64,000 bases of DNA, taken from Prado023 sp963736425 (GTDB lineage Bacteria; Actinomycetota; Actinomycetes; S36-B12; CAIYMF01). The translations under genes were made by a program, and so were the position numbers. The first letter of the stretch is position 1. Each line of letters starts with the position of its first letter. Where the stretch lies: the NCBI GenBank assembly GCA_963736425.1, contig CAVTOX010000010.1, positions 1 through 64,000 on the forward strand. Direction: 5' to 3'. This document shows positions 8,741 to 18,291 of this stretch, one piece after another. The notes under the pieces were generated by a model that saw only the letters and a list, made by a program, of their open reading frames with translations, did no database searches and had not been told where the DNA came from.

Positions 8741-10818
8741 CGCGAGGCTGCGGCCTGGCGGAGCTCCTCGAGGGCGCCCATCATGTCGGCGACGACCGCC
8801 TCGTAGGCCCCGACCTGCTCGCGGGTCAACGTGCAGTCCGCGCGGATGACCTGGCGATCAGGCAGGTCAGGGAGGATGCCCGGATCGGTCTTGACCCTGC
8901 GCAACAGGAAGGGTCCGACCACGGCACGCAAGCGGGCGACCTCAGCGGGATCCCCCGCGGCGTACCGGGTCGTGAACTGCTTGCGCCGCGGAAGCAGCCC
9001 GGGATGGGCGAACGCCATCAGCGACCACAGGTCCCCGAGGTGGTTCTCCACAGGGGTGCCCGTGACCACCAACCGGTGGGTGCAGGTCAGGGCCCGCGCC
9101 GCGCGGGCTGCCCGGGTGTCAGGGTTCTTGATGGCCTGTGCCTCGTCGAGCACGACCCGGTGCCAGGCGACCGCCGCCAGGGACTCGTCGCGGGCCAGCA
9201 GGCCATAGGTGGTCACGACGATGTCGGCCCCGGTGGCCGCCTCGGCCACGGAGCCGCGGGCCACGCCGTGGAAGGTGGCCACCCGCAGCCCGGGAGTGAA
9301 CTGGGCAGCCTGGCGCGCCCAGGTGTCCACGAGGGTCACTGGGCAGACGACGAGCGTGGGGCCCTCGTGGTCGGCCTGGATCCAGGCCAGCACCTGCAGG
9401 GTCTTGCCCAGCCCCATGTCGTCGGCCAGGATCCCGCCGACCCGGTTGTCGGCCAGCCATGACAGCCAGTCCAGACCAGCGCGCTGGTAGGGGCGCAGAG
9501 TCGCCAGGACGCCGTCGGGGAGCGGCATGGTGCGTGCCGCGCGCAACCCGGAGGGCAGGACCTGCTCGGCGTCGAGCTCGATGCCCTCGAACGCCTCATC
9601 GGCAAGGAGGTCGCCGGGGGTCACCGGCCGATGCAACCGTCGCACCAGCGCCGCCAGTCTCTGCGCGTCCTGCGGTCCGATCCGCAGCCAGCGCCCGCGA
9701 ACCGACACCAGTTCGGACTTCGACGCTGCCAGGGCGGCGAAGTCCTCAGCGGTCAGCGGCTCGCCATCGACGAGAACCTGGGCCTCCAGGCCCAGCCCGT
9801 CCACGCTCAGCGCACCAGTGCCCGAGCCGGGCGAGGACAACCGGCGGCGGACCGGGGCTGGGCGCAACAGCCCACCTGGGGCGATCACGTCGAACCCGGC
9901 CGCCTGCAACCGGGGCGCCACCTGGTCGACGAACTCCAGCACATCGCCGTCCGCCAGGCCCACCGAGGACCCTGCGCCCAGCTCCTCGACCAACCCGGGC
10001 AGGCGGGTGCCCCACGCGCGGAGCAGCATGCTCGTCTCCGTGGCGGCCCACCTCTCCCAGGCCCCGGGCGCGGCCCCGAACAGCGCCGGGTCCGCGCTGC
10101 CCCACGGCAGCCGGGTGGTCGGCTCGTCGATCCGGATTGCCAGTGCCGACAGCGTCCAGGCCACGCGACCCGTGAGTGCCTCGGGGTCCGGTGGGCTGAG
10201 CACCACGGCTGTCCGGGCGTTGGCCCCCGCTCGGGCGATCACATGGTCGGTCCAGAGCGCGGCCCCGCGCTGACCGGACGTGGCCCCCGACGCGCGGATC
10301 GCGACGTCTCCCTCGGCCAGGCCGGCGGTCACCCGAGCGTCCACGACGTCATCGACGAGGTCCCGCAGCCGCAACTCGGGCTCGTCGTCGACCACCACCC
10401 CGGCCGAGACGCACTCAGCCACGGCGGCGTCCAGGGCTCCCGCCAGCGAAGGGCCGGGTGCGGCCCGCCACCTCCATCCAGCCCCCAGCGGCATGGGTGC
10501 AGGATGATCGGCGGCTGCCCGGAATGCGGCCGCCATGAGTCGCCCGAGTGCCACCGCCCTGATCGTGGGAGGTCCAGGGCCGCTCCCCGATGCCGGATCC
10601 AGCAGGTCGGCCAGGCTGAGCCCGAGATCCTGGTCAACCGGCATTGCCCAGAGCCTGCCGGGCGCCATCCCGCCTGGCACCGGCACGGAGCGCAGCACTC
10701 CGGGGCCACTCCCGGGTGCGCTGCACCACAACCCGTCACGGTCCAGGAGCAGGTCCACCCCCCGCGGGGTCCGCGCTCTGCGCCGCGCCCCCGAACTCGA
10801 CCCCGCCGCCCGTGCCAC
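8677..10818 (-). CDS. SNF2/Rad54-family helicase, N-terminal region and first RecA lobe
   Basis: DNA-dependent ATPase of the bacterial SNF2 (HepA/HelZ-like) family. Residues 1 to about 430 are the long N-terminal helicase-associated region. Walker A lies in GGILADDMGLGKTLQVLAWI, motif II is DEAQ in VVLDEAQAIKN, and motif III is VTGTPVENHLGDLWSLM. The second lobe is in another frame downstream; together they give about 925 residues, normal for this family. Start is a GTG at 10818 with a weak ribosome site. It is divergent from a Gfo/Idh oxidoreductase with about 108 bases between. A role in DNA repair or remodelling is inferred from the family. Confidence 0.85.
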   Translation of the reverse strand: MARAAGSSSGARRRARTPRGVDLLLDRDGLWCSAPGSGPGVLRSVPVPGGMAPGRLWAMPVDQDLGLSLADLLDPASGSGPGPPTIRAVALGRLMAAAFRAAADHPAPMPLGAGWRWRAAPGPSLAGALDAAVAECVSAGVVVDDEPELRLRDLVDDVVDARVTAGLAEGDVAIRASGATSGQRGAALWTDHVIARAGANARTAVVLSPPDPEALTGRVAWTLSALAIRIDEPTTRLPWGSADPALFGAAPGAWERWAATETSMLLRAWGTRLPGLVEELGAGSSVGLADGDVLEFVDQVAPRLQAAGFDVIAPGGLLRPAPVRRRLSSPGSGTGALSVDGLGLEAQVLVDGEPLTAEDFAALAASKSELVSVRGRWLRIGPQDAQRLAALVRRLHRPVTPGDLLADEAFEGIELDAEQVLPSGLRAARTMPLPDGVLATLRPYQRAGLDWLSWLADNRVGGILADDMGLGKTLQVLAWIQADHEGPTLVVCPVTLVDTWARQAAQFTPGLRVATFHGVARGSVAEAATGADIVVTTYGLLARDESLAAVAWHRVVLDEAQAIKNPDTRAARAARALTCTHRLVVTGTPVENHLGDLWSLMAFAHPGLLPRRKQFTTRYAAGDPAEVARLRAVVGPFLLRRVKTDPGILPDLPDRQVIRADCTLTREQVGAYEAVVADMMGALEELRQAAASRGSAAPRQPKGTGRRQAVIRS

Positions 10819-10926
10819 CTGACAAGGCTAGCCGCGGCACCAGTGGGGAGTTGCCGGATCTCCCGGGCGGGATTGGGCCGAGGGCGGTCCGGTGGCGGCC
10901 CCACCGCGTTCGGCTAGGGTCGCGAT

Positions 10927-12594
10927 GTGGTCAATGCAGCGTGGATCGTCAGGCTCAGCTCGGCTCCCGAGGGTGCGGCGGTGATGGACCTCCGGGCCCG
11001 GCTGACCGCCGCAGGGATCCAGGACGCCGGCGAGCCCGGCAGCGCGGCCGCACTGGTTGCTGCCGACGTGGTCGTCGTCTGGGCGGATCGCCCGCTGGAG
11101 TCCGGCCTGGCGGCAGCCCTGGCTGACCCGGAGGTCCGCGTCCTGCTCGCTGGGGCAACCCTGACCGAGGCTGATCCGGACGGGGTCCTGTCGCAGGCTG
11201 CGGGACTCGACCTGGGTCCCCGCTCGCCGGAGCATGACGTGCGCCTGCGGATGGGCCCGGATGGCGAGCAGCTGTTCTCTGCCTTCCACACGCACGGTGA
11301 TCACGCCCACCACGACGAGCACGAGCATCTTCCAGGCAGTGTTGCGACCGTGGTGCGGATCGCCGACGACGTGCGCGTCCTGCGCACCGCACGCCTTGGG
11401 CTCACCGACCATCCGGTGCTGACGTGGCGGCCCTCGACGTTGACCGCGGCCTGGACCATGGGGACGACCCCCGCGGCGATCGTCGATCGCGACGCGACAC
11501 GGCTCCTGGTTCAGGTGCTGCGGGAGGTGGGCGAACACCCGCACCCGGTGCCGGTGCGGGTGGGCCTGCTCGGCTACGGGGCCATCGGACACGAGCACAG
11601 CCGGGCGGTGCGCGCCGTCGACGGGCTCTCGCTCTCGGCCGTGTGCGACACGTCCCAGGAGCGACTGGACCACGCAGCGGCGGCCGCCCCCGGTGTCGCG
11701 ACGACGACCTCGGCGCAGGCCCTGCTGGACCGCGACGATGTCGACCTCGTCGTGATCTCGACGCCGCCGAGCTCGCACGCGACGTGGGCGCTTCGGGCGA
11801 TCGCGGCCGGCAAGCACGTCGTCCTGGAGAAGCCGTTCGCCATCCGCACCGTTGAGGCCGACGAGGTCATGGCAGCCGCTCACGAGGCGGGACTGCTGGC
11901 GGTGGTCTACCAGAACCGGCGGTTCGACCCGGATCACCTCGCAGTGCGTCGGATCATCGACCGCGGCGACATCGGGGAGGTGTTCCATGTCGAGACCTTC
12001 GTCGGCGGTTACGGGCACCCGTGCAACCTGTGGCACTCCGATGAGGGGGTCTCGGGTGGGGCCTTCTACGACTGGGGCTCGCACCTGCTCGACCAGGTGC
12101 TCGACCTGATCCCCACCGCGATCGACTACGTGACGGCTGCCGCTCACAAGCGTCAGTGGTTCGACGTGACGAACGCCGACCACTCGCGGGTGACCATCCG
12201 GTTCACCGATGGGGTCGAGGCGGAGTTCACGCACTCGGACCTGGCCGCTGCGCTCAAGCCCCGCTGGTACGTCCTGGGCACCCGCGGGGCCATCGTGGGC
12301 CAGTGGCGATCCGAGAAGATCGTGGGCCGCAACGACATCGGGACCCTCGTCGAGGACCACCTGGCTCCCGCGGACTCCCCGCCAGCGCTGGAGGTGCACG
12401 CTGCGGATGGCAGCGTCACCCATGTGGCCACGCCGGCGGGCCCCGCCTACCCGTTCCACCGCGAGCTGGCTGACAGGCTGCTGTTCGGCCTGCCGATGAC
12501 CGTCACCGCCGAGCAGTCGCGCCGCGTCCTGTCGGTCATGGAGGCCGCGTCCGCATCGGCGGCCGACGACGGGCGCCCGGTGGTCCCGCTGTGA
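10927..12594 (+). CDS. Gfo/Idh/MocA oxidoreductase with N-terminal extra domain
   Basis: 555 residues, about 200 longer than the family norm. Residues about 1-200 form an extra alpha/beta domain (ADVVVVWAD..., VATVVRIADDVRVLRTARLGLTDHPVLTW) that looks like a ThuA/glutamine-amidotransferase-type fold, with a histidine-rich loop (HTHGDHAHHDEHEH) near residue 120. From about 208 the classical oxidoreductase follows: VGLLGYGAIGHEHS (NAD(P) binding), GKHVVLEKPFAI with the catalytic EKP, and YDWGSHLLDQ. The substrate is probably a sugar or polyol. Starts at GTG 10927; its stop overlaps the next gene's GTG (GTGA), so the pair is one operon. Confidence 0.83.
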   Translation: MVNAAWIVRLSSAPEGAAVMDLRARLTAAGIQDAGEPGSAAALVAADVVVVWADRPLESGLAAALADPEVRVLLAGATLTEADPDGVLSQAAGLDLGPRSPEHDVRLRMGPDGEQLFSAFHTHGDHAHHDEHEHLPGSVATVVRIADDVRVLRTARLGLTDHPVLTWRPSTLTAAWTMGTTPAAIVDRDATRLLVQVLREVGEHPHPVPVRVGLLGYGAIGHEHSRAVRAVDGLSLSAVCDTSQERLDHAAAAAPGVATTTSAQALLDRDDVDLVVISTPPSSHATWALRAIAAGKHVVLEKPFAIRTVEADEVMAAAHEAGLLAVVYQNRRFDPDHLAVRRIIDRGDIGEVFHVETFVGGYGHPCNLWHSDEGVSGGAFYDWGSHLLDQVLDLIPTAIDYVTAAAHKRQWFDVTNADHSRVTIRFTDGVEAEFTHSDLAAALKPRWYVLGTRGAIVGQWRSEKIVGRNDIGTLVEDHLAPADSPPALEVHAADGSVTHVATPAGPAYPFHRELADRLLFGLPMTVTAEQSRRVLSVMEAASASAADDGRPVVPL

Positions 12595-13557
12595 GTGGCC
12601 CGCCCCCGGTCCGGTGGGGCTTCCTCGGGGCCGGGTACGTGGCGTCGAAGGGGCTCGCCCCCGCCGTCCACGCTGCCGACGGTGCGGTCCTCCAGGCGGT
12701 GGGCGCGCGGGACGCGGCACGGGCAGCGCACGCTGGAGCCCGCGGGATCGGTCGGGTCGTACTCAGAGATCTGCGCCCGCGACGACGTCGACGCGGTGTA
12801 CGTGTCACTGCCGAACGACGACCACCTGCACTGGGTCCAGTTCGCACTGGACGCTGGCAAGCACGTCCTGTGCGAGAAGCCGCTGGGCCTCGATGCCGCC
12901 GAGGTCGCCCGCATGTGGGACGCGGCCGATGATGCCGGCCTGCTGCTCGTCGAGGCCGCGTGGAACCGCTGGCACCCCCGAACCCAGCGGATCGAGGCGC
13001 TGGTCGCCCCGGTCGCGGGGCCCCGCGACGTCCGGGCGTGGTTCACCTTCCCGGGTGTCCCGGCCGACAACTACCGCCTGGACCCGAGGCGCGGCGGTGG
13101 GGCGCTGATGGACGTCGGCTGTTACACGGTGTCAGCGGCACTGTCGGCCCTGAGCGCGGAGGCGGTCGTCGTGGACAGCGTCGTGCGTCACATCGGTCCG
13201 ACCGGCGTTGACCTGACCACCGCCGCCGTGCTGACCCACGCGAACGGGTCGGCGACGATCACGGCCTCCTTCGAGCGCCCCGAGGCCCAGGGCCTCACGA
13301 TCGAGGCGCCGGGGCTGAGCGTCGAGTTCGGCGGCCAGGCGTTCACCACCTGGCACGAGCCCTGCGTCCTGCGCGTGGTGGAGGACGGTGTCGCGCGCGA
13401 GGAGGAGTTCGCTGCCTGCGACCCCTATCGGCTCATGATCGAGGCGGTCTCGGCGCGGGTGCGCGGTGAGGACTCGTGGGTCCTGCCGCTGGCCACGTCC
13501 GCTCACGTCGCCGCGACGTTGGATGCGATCGCCGCCACGTCCTGCACCTCGGGATGA
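12591..13557 (+). CDS. Gfo/Idh/MocA oxidoreductase, frame shifted near 12735
   Basis: Second NAD(P)-dependent oxidoreductase of the pair. From GTG 12591 the frame gives VRWGFLGAGYVASKGLAPAV, the dinucleotide-binding motif. After about 12735 the protein continues in the next frame with SVGSYSEICARDDVDAVYV, then GKHVLCEKPLGL (catalytic EKP) and GGGALMDVGCYTVS. One extra base near 12730-12740 explains the shift. With it removed, the product is about 321 residues, a normal length. It overlaps the upstream oxidoreductase by GTGA. Whether the break is real or a sequence error cannot be decided here. Confidence 0.78.
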
Positions 13558-13648
13558 GTCGTCACGCCAGCCCGACGTGAGCTCGACACCCGCAGGGGCG
13601 GGGCGGACCCGACTCAAGCGACGTGCGTGCGTCGCCGATTGATCACCC

Positions 13649-15355
13649 ATGGTTGTCGCGACCACACGTCAGCGACGCGCGGCTGAGATCTGGGTGAGTC
13701 AGCTCTGCGTGGGGATGGCCGCTGTGGCGGCGTACTACTTCGTCGTGCCCGAGCAGATGGTCGACGCCGTGGGCGTTGCCGTCGGCGCGTTCGGGGTCCT
13801 GTCCATCGTCGTGGGAGTGCACCTGTGGCGGCCCGAGTCGAGGGCGCCGTGGTACCTGCTGGCCGCGGGAGTCGCGTTCTACGTCCTCGGCGACTTCATC
13901 TACATGAAGCTGACCGAGCAGTACGGGTCCGAGCCGCCCTTCCCGTCCGTGGCCGACATTGCCTACTACGCGCTGTACCCCCTGCTCGGAGCCTCGCTGT
14001 TCCTCACACTGAGGCGGCAGATGCCGGGGCGTGACCGAGCAGGACTCGTCGACGCTGGACTCATCACGGTCGCCGCCGCCGTCCTCCTGTGGACCTTCCT
14101 GATGGCCCCCTACGCCAGCGATCCCACCCTGCCGCTGTCGGAGAAGCTCGCCTCGATCGGGTACCCCCTCGGTGACCTGCTGCTGATCGCGCTGCTCGTC
14201 CGCCTGCTCCTCACCCCCGGCGCTCGGGTGGTCACCTTCCGCCTGTTGGTGGCAGCGCTCGTCGTGAACCTCGTCGCCGACATCGTCTACTTCTCCCAGC
14301 TGCTGGCCGGCACGTATCAGTCGGGCGGCCTCGTCGATGTCGGGTGGCTCACGGCCTACGTGCTGTTCGGCACCGCCGCGCTGCACCCCTCCATGCGCCA
14401 CTACGGGCAGCGGGCCGAGTCTGCACCGCCGCCGTCCAACCGACGCCTGGTGGTGATGGCGGTCGCCGCGCTGACCGCCCCCGCGCTCATCGCGGTCCGG
14501 GCCTCGAGCGGCAACTACGACGAGATCGTCGTCATCGCCGTGGGCTGCATGGTGATGTTCGTGCTCGTGCTGGTCCGGATGAGTGGCCTGCTGGACGAGG
14601 TCGAGTCCCAGCACGACCAGCTGCAGACGGCCTTCTCGGACCTGGAACAGGCGCAGTCGGAACGAAAGCTCCTGCTGGACAGGACCGTTCATGCCGCAGA
14701 GGAGGAACGGATCCACCTGGCGGCCAACCTCCACGATGGCCCGATCCAGCGGCTGGCATCGGTGTCCCTGACGCTGGATCGCGCGATGTTGCGCCTCGAT
14801 CGCGGCGATCCGGTCGTTGCGGCAGACCTGCTCGAGCGGGGGCAGGACGAGCTCCGGGCCGAGGTCGACTCCCTGCGCCGGATGATGACCGAGCTTCGTC
14901 CCCCGATCCTGGACGAGGCCGGTTTCGCCGCCGGCGTACGGGACCTGGTGGACGACTTCGCCGAGCGTACCCACGTGGTTGGGCGGGTCAGTGGAGCCCT
15001 TGTCGTGCCGCTGCCCCCTGATACCGAGACTGCGCTGTACCGGGTCGTCCAGGAGGCGCTGTGGAACGTGGCCAAGCACGCGAACGCCACCTCAGTTGAG
15101 GTCGAGTTGCGTGACCTCGGTGGAGTCGTCGAGCTGACGGTGGCCGATGACGGACAGGGCTTCCGGCCCGAATCGTCGACGTCACTGCTGCGGGACGGGC
15201 ACTACGGGTTGGTGGGCATGCGGGAGCGGATCGAGTCGACCGGAGGACTGCTGGTGGTCGAGTCGGATCCCGGCGCTGGGACGCGACTCACCGCGAGGGT
15301 TCCGCGGACGGCCGGACTGGACCACGAGCTACTGACCCTGGAGGGGGCGGCATGA
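13649..15355 (+). CDS. HisKA_3 sensor histidine kinase with multi-pass membrane N-terminus
   Basis: 568 residues. Residues about 15-310 form eight or nine hydrophobic segments, an integral membrane sensor without a recognised named domain. A short coiled coil (VESQHDQLQTAFSDLEQAQSER) leads to the HisKA_3 dimerisation domain, with phospho-acceptor His362 in AANLHDGPIQR. The HATPase_c domain follows, with the N box EALWNVAKHANA and G boxes DDGQGF and GLVGMRERI. This is the NarL/DesK-type kinase class. Its stop overlaps the next receiver gene by ATGA, so kinase and receiver are coupled. The signal it senses is unknown. Confidence 0.9.
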   Translation: MVVATTRQRRAAEIWVSQLCVGMAAVAAYYFVVPEQMVDAVGVAVGAFGVLSIVVGVHLWRPESRAPWYLLAAGVAFYVLGDFIYMKLTEQYGSEPPFPSVADIAYYALYPLLGASLFLTLRRQMPGRDRAGLVDAGLITVAAAVLLWTFLMAPYASDPTLPLSEKLASIGYPLGDLLLIALLVRLLLTPGARVVTFRLLVAALVVNLVADIVYFSQLLAGTYQSGGLVDVGWLTAYVLFGTAALHPSMRHYGQRAESAPPPSNRRLVVMAVAALTAPALIAVRASSGNYDEIVVIAVGCMVMFVLVLVRMSGLLDEVESQHDQLQTAFSDLEQAQSERKLLLDRTVHAAEEERIHLAANLHDGPIQRLASVSLTLDRAMLRLDRGDPVVAADLLERGQDELRAEVDSLRRMMTELRPPILDEAGFAAGVRDLVDDFAERTHVVGRVSGALVVPLPPDTETALYRVVQEALWNVAKHANATSVEVELRDLGGVVELTVADDGQGFRPESSTSLLRDGHYGLVGMRERIESTGGLLVVESDPGAGTRLTARVPRTAGLDHELLTLEGAA

Positions 15356-15873
15356 TCGCGACACTTCAGGAGCGTCCGGCCACGCACGTCCAGGTCGCGG
15401 TGCGCCCGATGGGGATGTCCTGGAGCCTGGGTCGGGGTCAGGCGACGAGCCAGCTGCCGCTGCCGGCGCCTGCGGCCGAGCGGCGATCCGCGGGCACGGC
15501 GAGGCTGGTCCTTGTCGATGACGATGCTGCGTTGCGGCTTGCCCTGCACGAGCTGCTGGTGGATGCGGGGTACGACGTGGTGGGCGAGGCCGGTGACGGC
15601 GCAGCGGGCCTTGCCGTGATCTCCGAGGTCGGGCCCGACGTGGTCCTGCTCGACCTGAGGATGCCTGGCATGGGTGGTGTCGAGATGGCACGCCAGCTTC
15701 GTGAACGCTCCCCGAACGTCCGGATCATCATGTTCTCGGCGTACGCCGATCTCGGCCTGCAGAGCATCCTGTCGGACCTGGGGGTCTCGGCCTACCTGAT
15801 CAAGGGCTGCCCGTACCGGCGGATCGTGTCGGCGATCGAGGCTGCCCTGGCCGACGATCGGAGGGCCTCGTGA
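15352..15873 (+). CDS. Stand-alone response-regulator receiver
   Basis: 173 residues: a loose 48-residue N-terminal tail, then one receiver (REC) domain and nothing after it. Acidic pocket VDDD near residue 55, phospho-acceptor Asp101 in VLLDLRMPG, Ser/Thr position in FSAY, and conserved Lys151 in YLIKGCP. The YLIKG context is typical of NarL-type receivers, but the LuxR-type DNA-binding domain is missing, so it cannot act directly on DNA. It sits between the kinase and a second receiver with 4-base overlaps on both sides, and probably passes phosphate within this module. Confidence 0.88.
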   Translation: MIATLQERPATHVQVAVRPMGMSWSLGRGQATSQLPLPAPAAERRSAGTARLVLVDDDAALRLALHELLVDAGYDVVGEAGDGAAGLAVISEVGPDVVLLDLRMPGMGGVEMARQLRERSPNVRIIMFSAYADLGLQSILSDLGVSAYLIKGCPYRRIVSAIEAALADDRRAS

Positions 15874-16250
15874 CCGGCCCCACCCGCATCCTCGTGGTCG
15901 ACGACGACGCCGGGCTGCGCACCGAGCTCCGCCAGCTGCTCGAGGACGCGGGGTACGACGTCGTGGCCGAGGCAGCCAGCGGCTTCCAGGGGGTCGCCCT
16001 CGCGCGGCTCGCCCTGCCCGATGTCGTCATCAGTGACCTGCGGATGCCGGGGGACATCGGTGGCCTCGACCTCGCCATCGAGCTCCAGGGCGTGATCCCC
16101 GTGATCATCCTGTCCGCGTATGACGATCCCGGCCTGCAGGCCCGAGTCCGTGAGGCCGGAGCGACCTTCCTGGTCAAGGGCTGCCGCTCCCGGACGATCT
16201 TCACCGCGGTCGAGCAGGCCGTGATCGCGGGCGAGGGAGTCCCCGCATGA
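15870..16250 (+). CDS. Second stand-alone response-regulator receiver
   Basis: 126 residues, a bare REC domain: acidic pocket VVDDDAG, phospho-acceptor Asp56 in VVISDLRMPG, LSAY switch region, Lys103 in FLVKGCRSR. It shares the KGC ending of the preceding receiver, so the two look like a tandem duplication that later diverged. No output domain. GTG start overlaps the previous stop, and its stop overlaps the GGDEF-EAL start by ATGA. A likely partner is the GGDEF-EAL protein made from the same transcript. Confidence 0.88.
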   Translation: MTGPTRILVVDDDAGLRTELRQLLEDAGYDVVAEAASGFQGVALARLALPDVVISDLRMPGDIGGLDLAIELQGVIPVIILSAYDDPGLQARVREAGATFLVKGCRSRTIFTAVEQAVIAGEGVPA

Positions 16251-17747
16251 ATCGCACAGCGTTGCCCCCCATCGTCCCCTTCGCTGCGGGTGCACTCGCG
16301 GCCCTGATCGGGTCGGGGATGGCCAGGTCCCGCGCATCGTCCCGGCCCGGGGTGCAGAGCCCCGAGCGCCCGCAGGGATCGATGGGTGCCCCAGCTGCGG
16401 ACGCCCTGGTGTCCGCGACGCGCGAGGGCTCGGAACGGCGCAGCCTGGAGAAGCAGCTGCATCTGCTGGAGCACACTGACAGCCTGACCGGCGCCGCCAA
16501 TCGGGTCCGGCTTCGCGACCAGCTCGCCGTGATGCTCGATGGCGATGAGGCCACTGGCGCCCTGCTGATCCTCGACCTCGATGACTTCAGGCTGGTCAAC
16601 GAGCTGTACGGGCACACCCACGGCGACGTCCTGCTCGTGGAGGCCACCCGCCGGCTGGAGATCGTGGCCCGTCAGTTCGAGGGTTCCTGCCTCTCGCGGC
16701 TCGGCGGCGACGAGTTCGCCCTCCTGTTGCCCGACGTCTCGCTGGCGGAGATGCGCTGGGTGTGTGCCGGCCTGCTCAACCGGCTCCGCCAGCCGGTGTC
16801 CCTCGGGTCCGCCGAGATCGAGGTGGGCACCAGCATCGGCCTGGTCATGCTGGACACCGATCGACGCGATGTCGACGACGCCCTGCGTGACGGGGACCTG
16901 GCCATGTATGCCGCGAAGGCGGCCGGCAAGAACCGCTGGAAGCAGTTCGCGCCGGCCATGCACGACGATCTCGTCGCGCGCCTCACCCTGGAGGGGGAGC
17001 TCGCGGTCGCCATCGACGAGGACCAGCTCGATGTGCACTACCAGCCGCTGGTCCGCCTCGACGACCAGCGGATCGTGGGGGTGGAGGCCCTGGTCCGCTG
17101 GAACCATCCCACACGCGGATACATCCCCCCGGAGGAGTTCCTCGTCGCTGCCGAGCGAGGTCCGTTGATCCACCGGCTGGGGGCCTGGATCCTGCGGGCC
17201 GCGTGCCAGCAGCTGGTGGACTGGTCCCAGGAGCTGGGGCCGGACGCTCTGCATGAGGTTGCCGTGAACGTCAGCCCACGCCAGCTCCTGGACCCGCACT
17301 TCGCTGGTACGGTCGCCGAGGCGCTGGCCGTGACGGGCCTGGACCCCGGACGCCTCGTCCTGGAGATCACCGAGAGCACCGCGATGGCCCCGAACAGCCA
17401 GGAGCAGCTGCTGGCCCTGCGGGCGACGGGCGTCCGACTGGCCATCGACGACTTCGGCACCGGACACTCGTCGCTGTCCCGGCTCGCGGTGCTCCCGGTC
17501 GACACGCTGAAGGTCGACCGATCGTTCGTCCGGGACATCCCTGACCGTCGGGGATGCCCCACTCGTGCGCGCCATGGTCGCGATGGCGCACAGCCTCGGC
17601 CTGAGCGTCGTGGCTGAGGGCATCGAGACCGAGCGCCAGAGGGACTACCTGACGGCCCTCGGCTGCGAGCACGGCCAGGGCTACCTGTTCTCACGCCCGG
17701 TCCCCGCCGCCGGACTGGCAGCACTGCTGGTTCGCGCAGTCGCGTGA
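16247..17747 (+). CDS. GGDEF-EAL c-di-GMP enzyme, frame shifted near 17555
   Basis: Diguanylate cyclase/phosphodiesterase, about 500 residues when the frame is repaired. One N-terminal hydrophobic stretch comes first. The GGDEF domain has SLTGAANR, LILDLDDF and an intact LSRLGGDEFALLLP. The EAL domain has GVEALVRW, then LVLEITEST, IDDFGTGHSSLSRL and KVDRSFV. The first frame then runs out at 17617, while the next frame carries the EAL end (MVAMAHSLGLSVVAEGIETE..., GQGYLFSRPV) to 17747. One surplus G in the GGGG run at about 17553 accounts for the shift. Last signalling gene of the kinase-receiver operon; overlaps the nuclease start by GTGA. Confidence 0.83.
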
Positions 17748-18281
17748 GTGCGGGAGGCCGCGCCGTCACCGCGGTCCTGTGCCTGGCGCTGTTCGGGGGG
17801 TGCGCCTCGGGCGCAGGGACCACTGCCGAGTCGATCGTCGCGCTGCCCGATGCGACGGCGATGCCCACCACCGGGCCCGGAGACCTCGGTTGCCGCCGAG
17901 ACCGGGACGGTCACCAACGTCGTGGACGGCGACACCGTGGACGTCGAGGGCGTCGGGCGGATCCGGGTCATCGGGATCGACACTCCGGAACGGGGTGCGT
18001 GCGGGTATGAGTCGGCGACCCAGGCCATGTCCGTCCTGGTCCTGGGCCGGCAGGTGTCGCTCGTGCCCGGCGCGACCGAGGACGCCGACCGCTACGGGCG
18101 ACTCCTGAGGTATGTGGACGTGGGACCGCGGGATGCAGGTCTGTCACTGATCGAGGACGGCTGGGCGATCGCCCGCTACGACAGCCGCGACGGGTACGGA
18201 CGGCATCCGCGCGAGGACGTCTACATCGGCGCGGACGCGGAATCCGAGGATCTCGGCTGCTACCCCGACGACGAGCCCTGA
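17744..18281 (+). CDS. Thermonuclease-like lipoprotein, frame shifted near 17885
   Basis: Staphylococcal-nuclease (SNase) fold enzyme predicted to be secreted and lipid-anchored. From GTG 17744 the frame gives a signal peptide ending in a lipobox (LALFGGC, Cys near residue 20). After about 17880 the next frame carries the enzyme: GTVTNVVDGDTVDV, then IRVIGIDTPERGACG and DADRYGRLLRYVDV with the active-site Arg and Glu residues, and SLIEDGWA. One extra G in CCCGGAG restores a single frame of about 178 residues. The start overlaps the GGDEF-EAL stop, so it shares the signalling operon. Confidence 0.78.
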
Positions 18282-18291
18282 TGGTTGCTGC

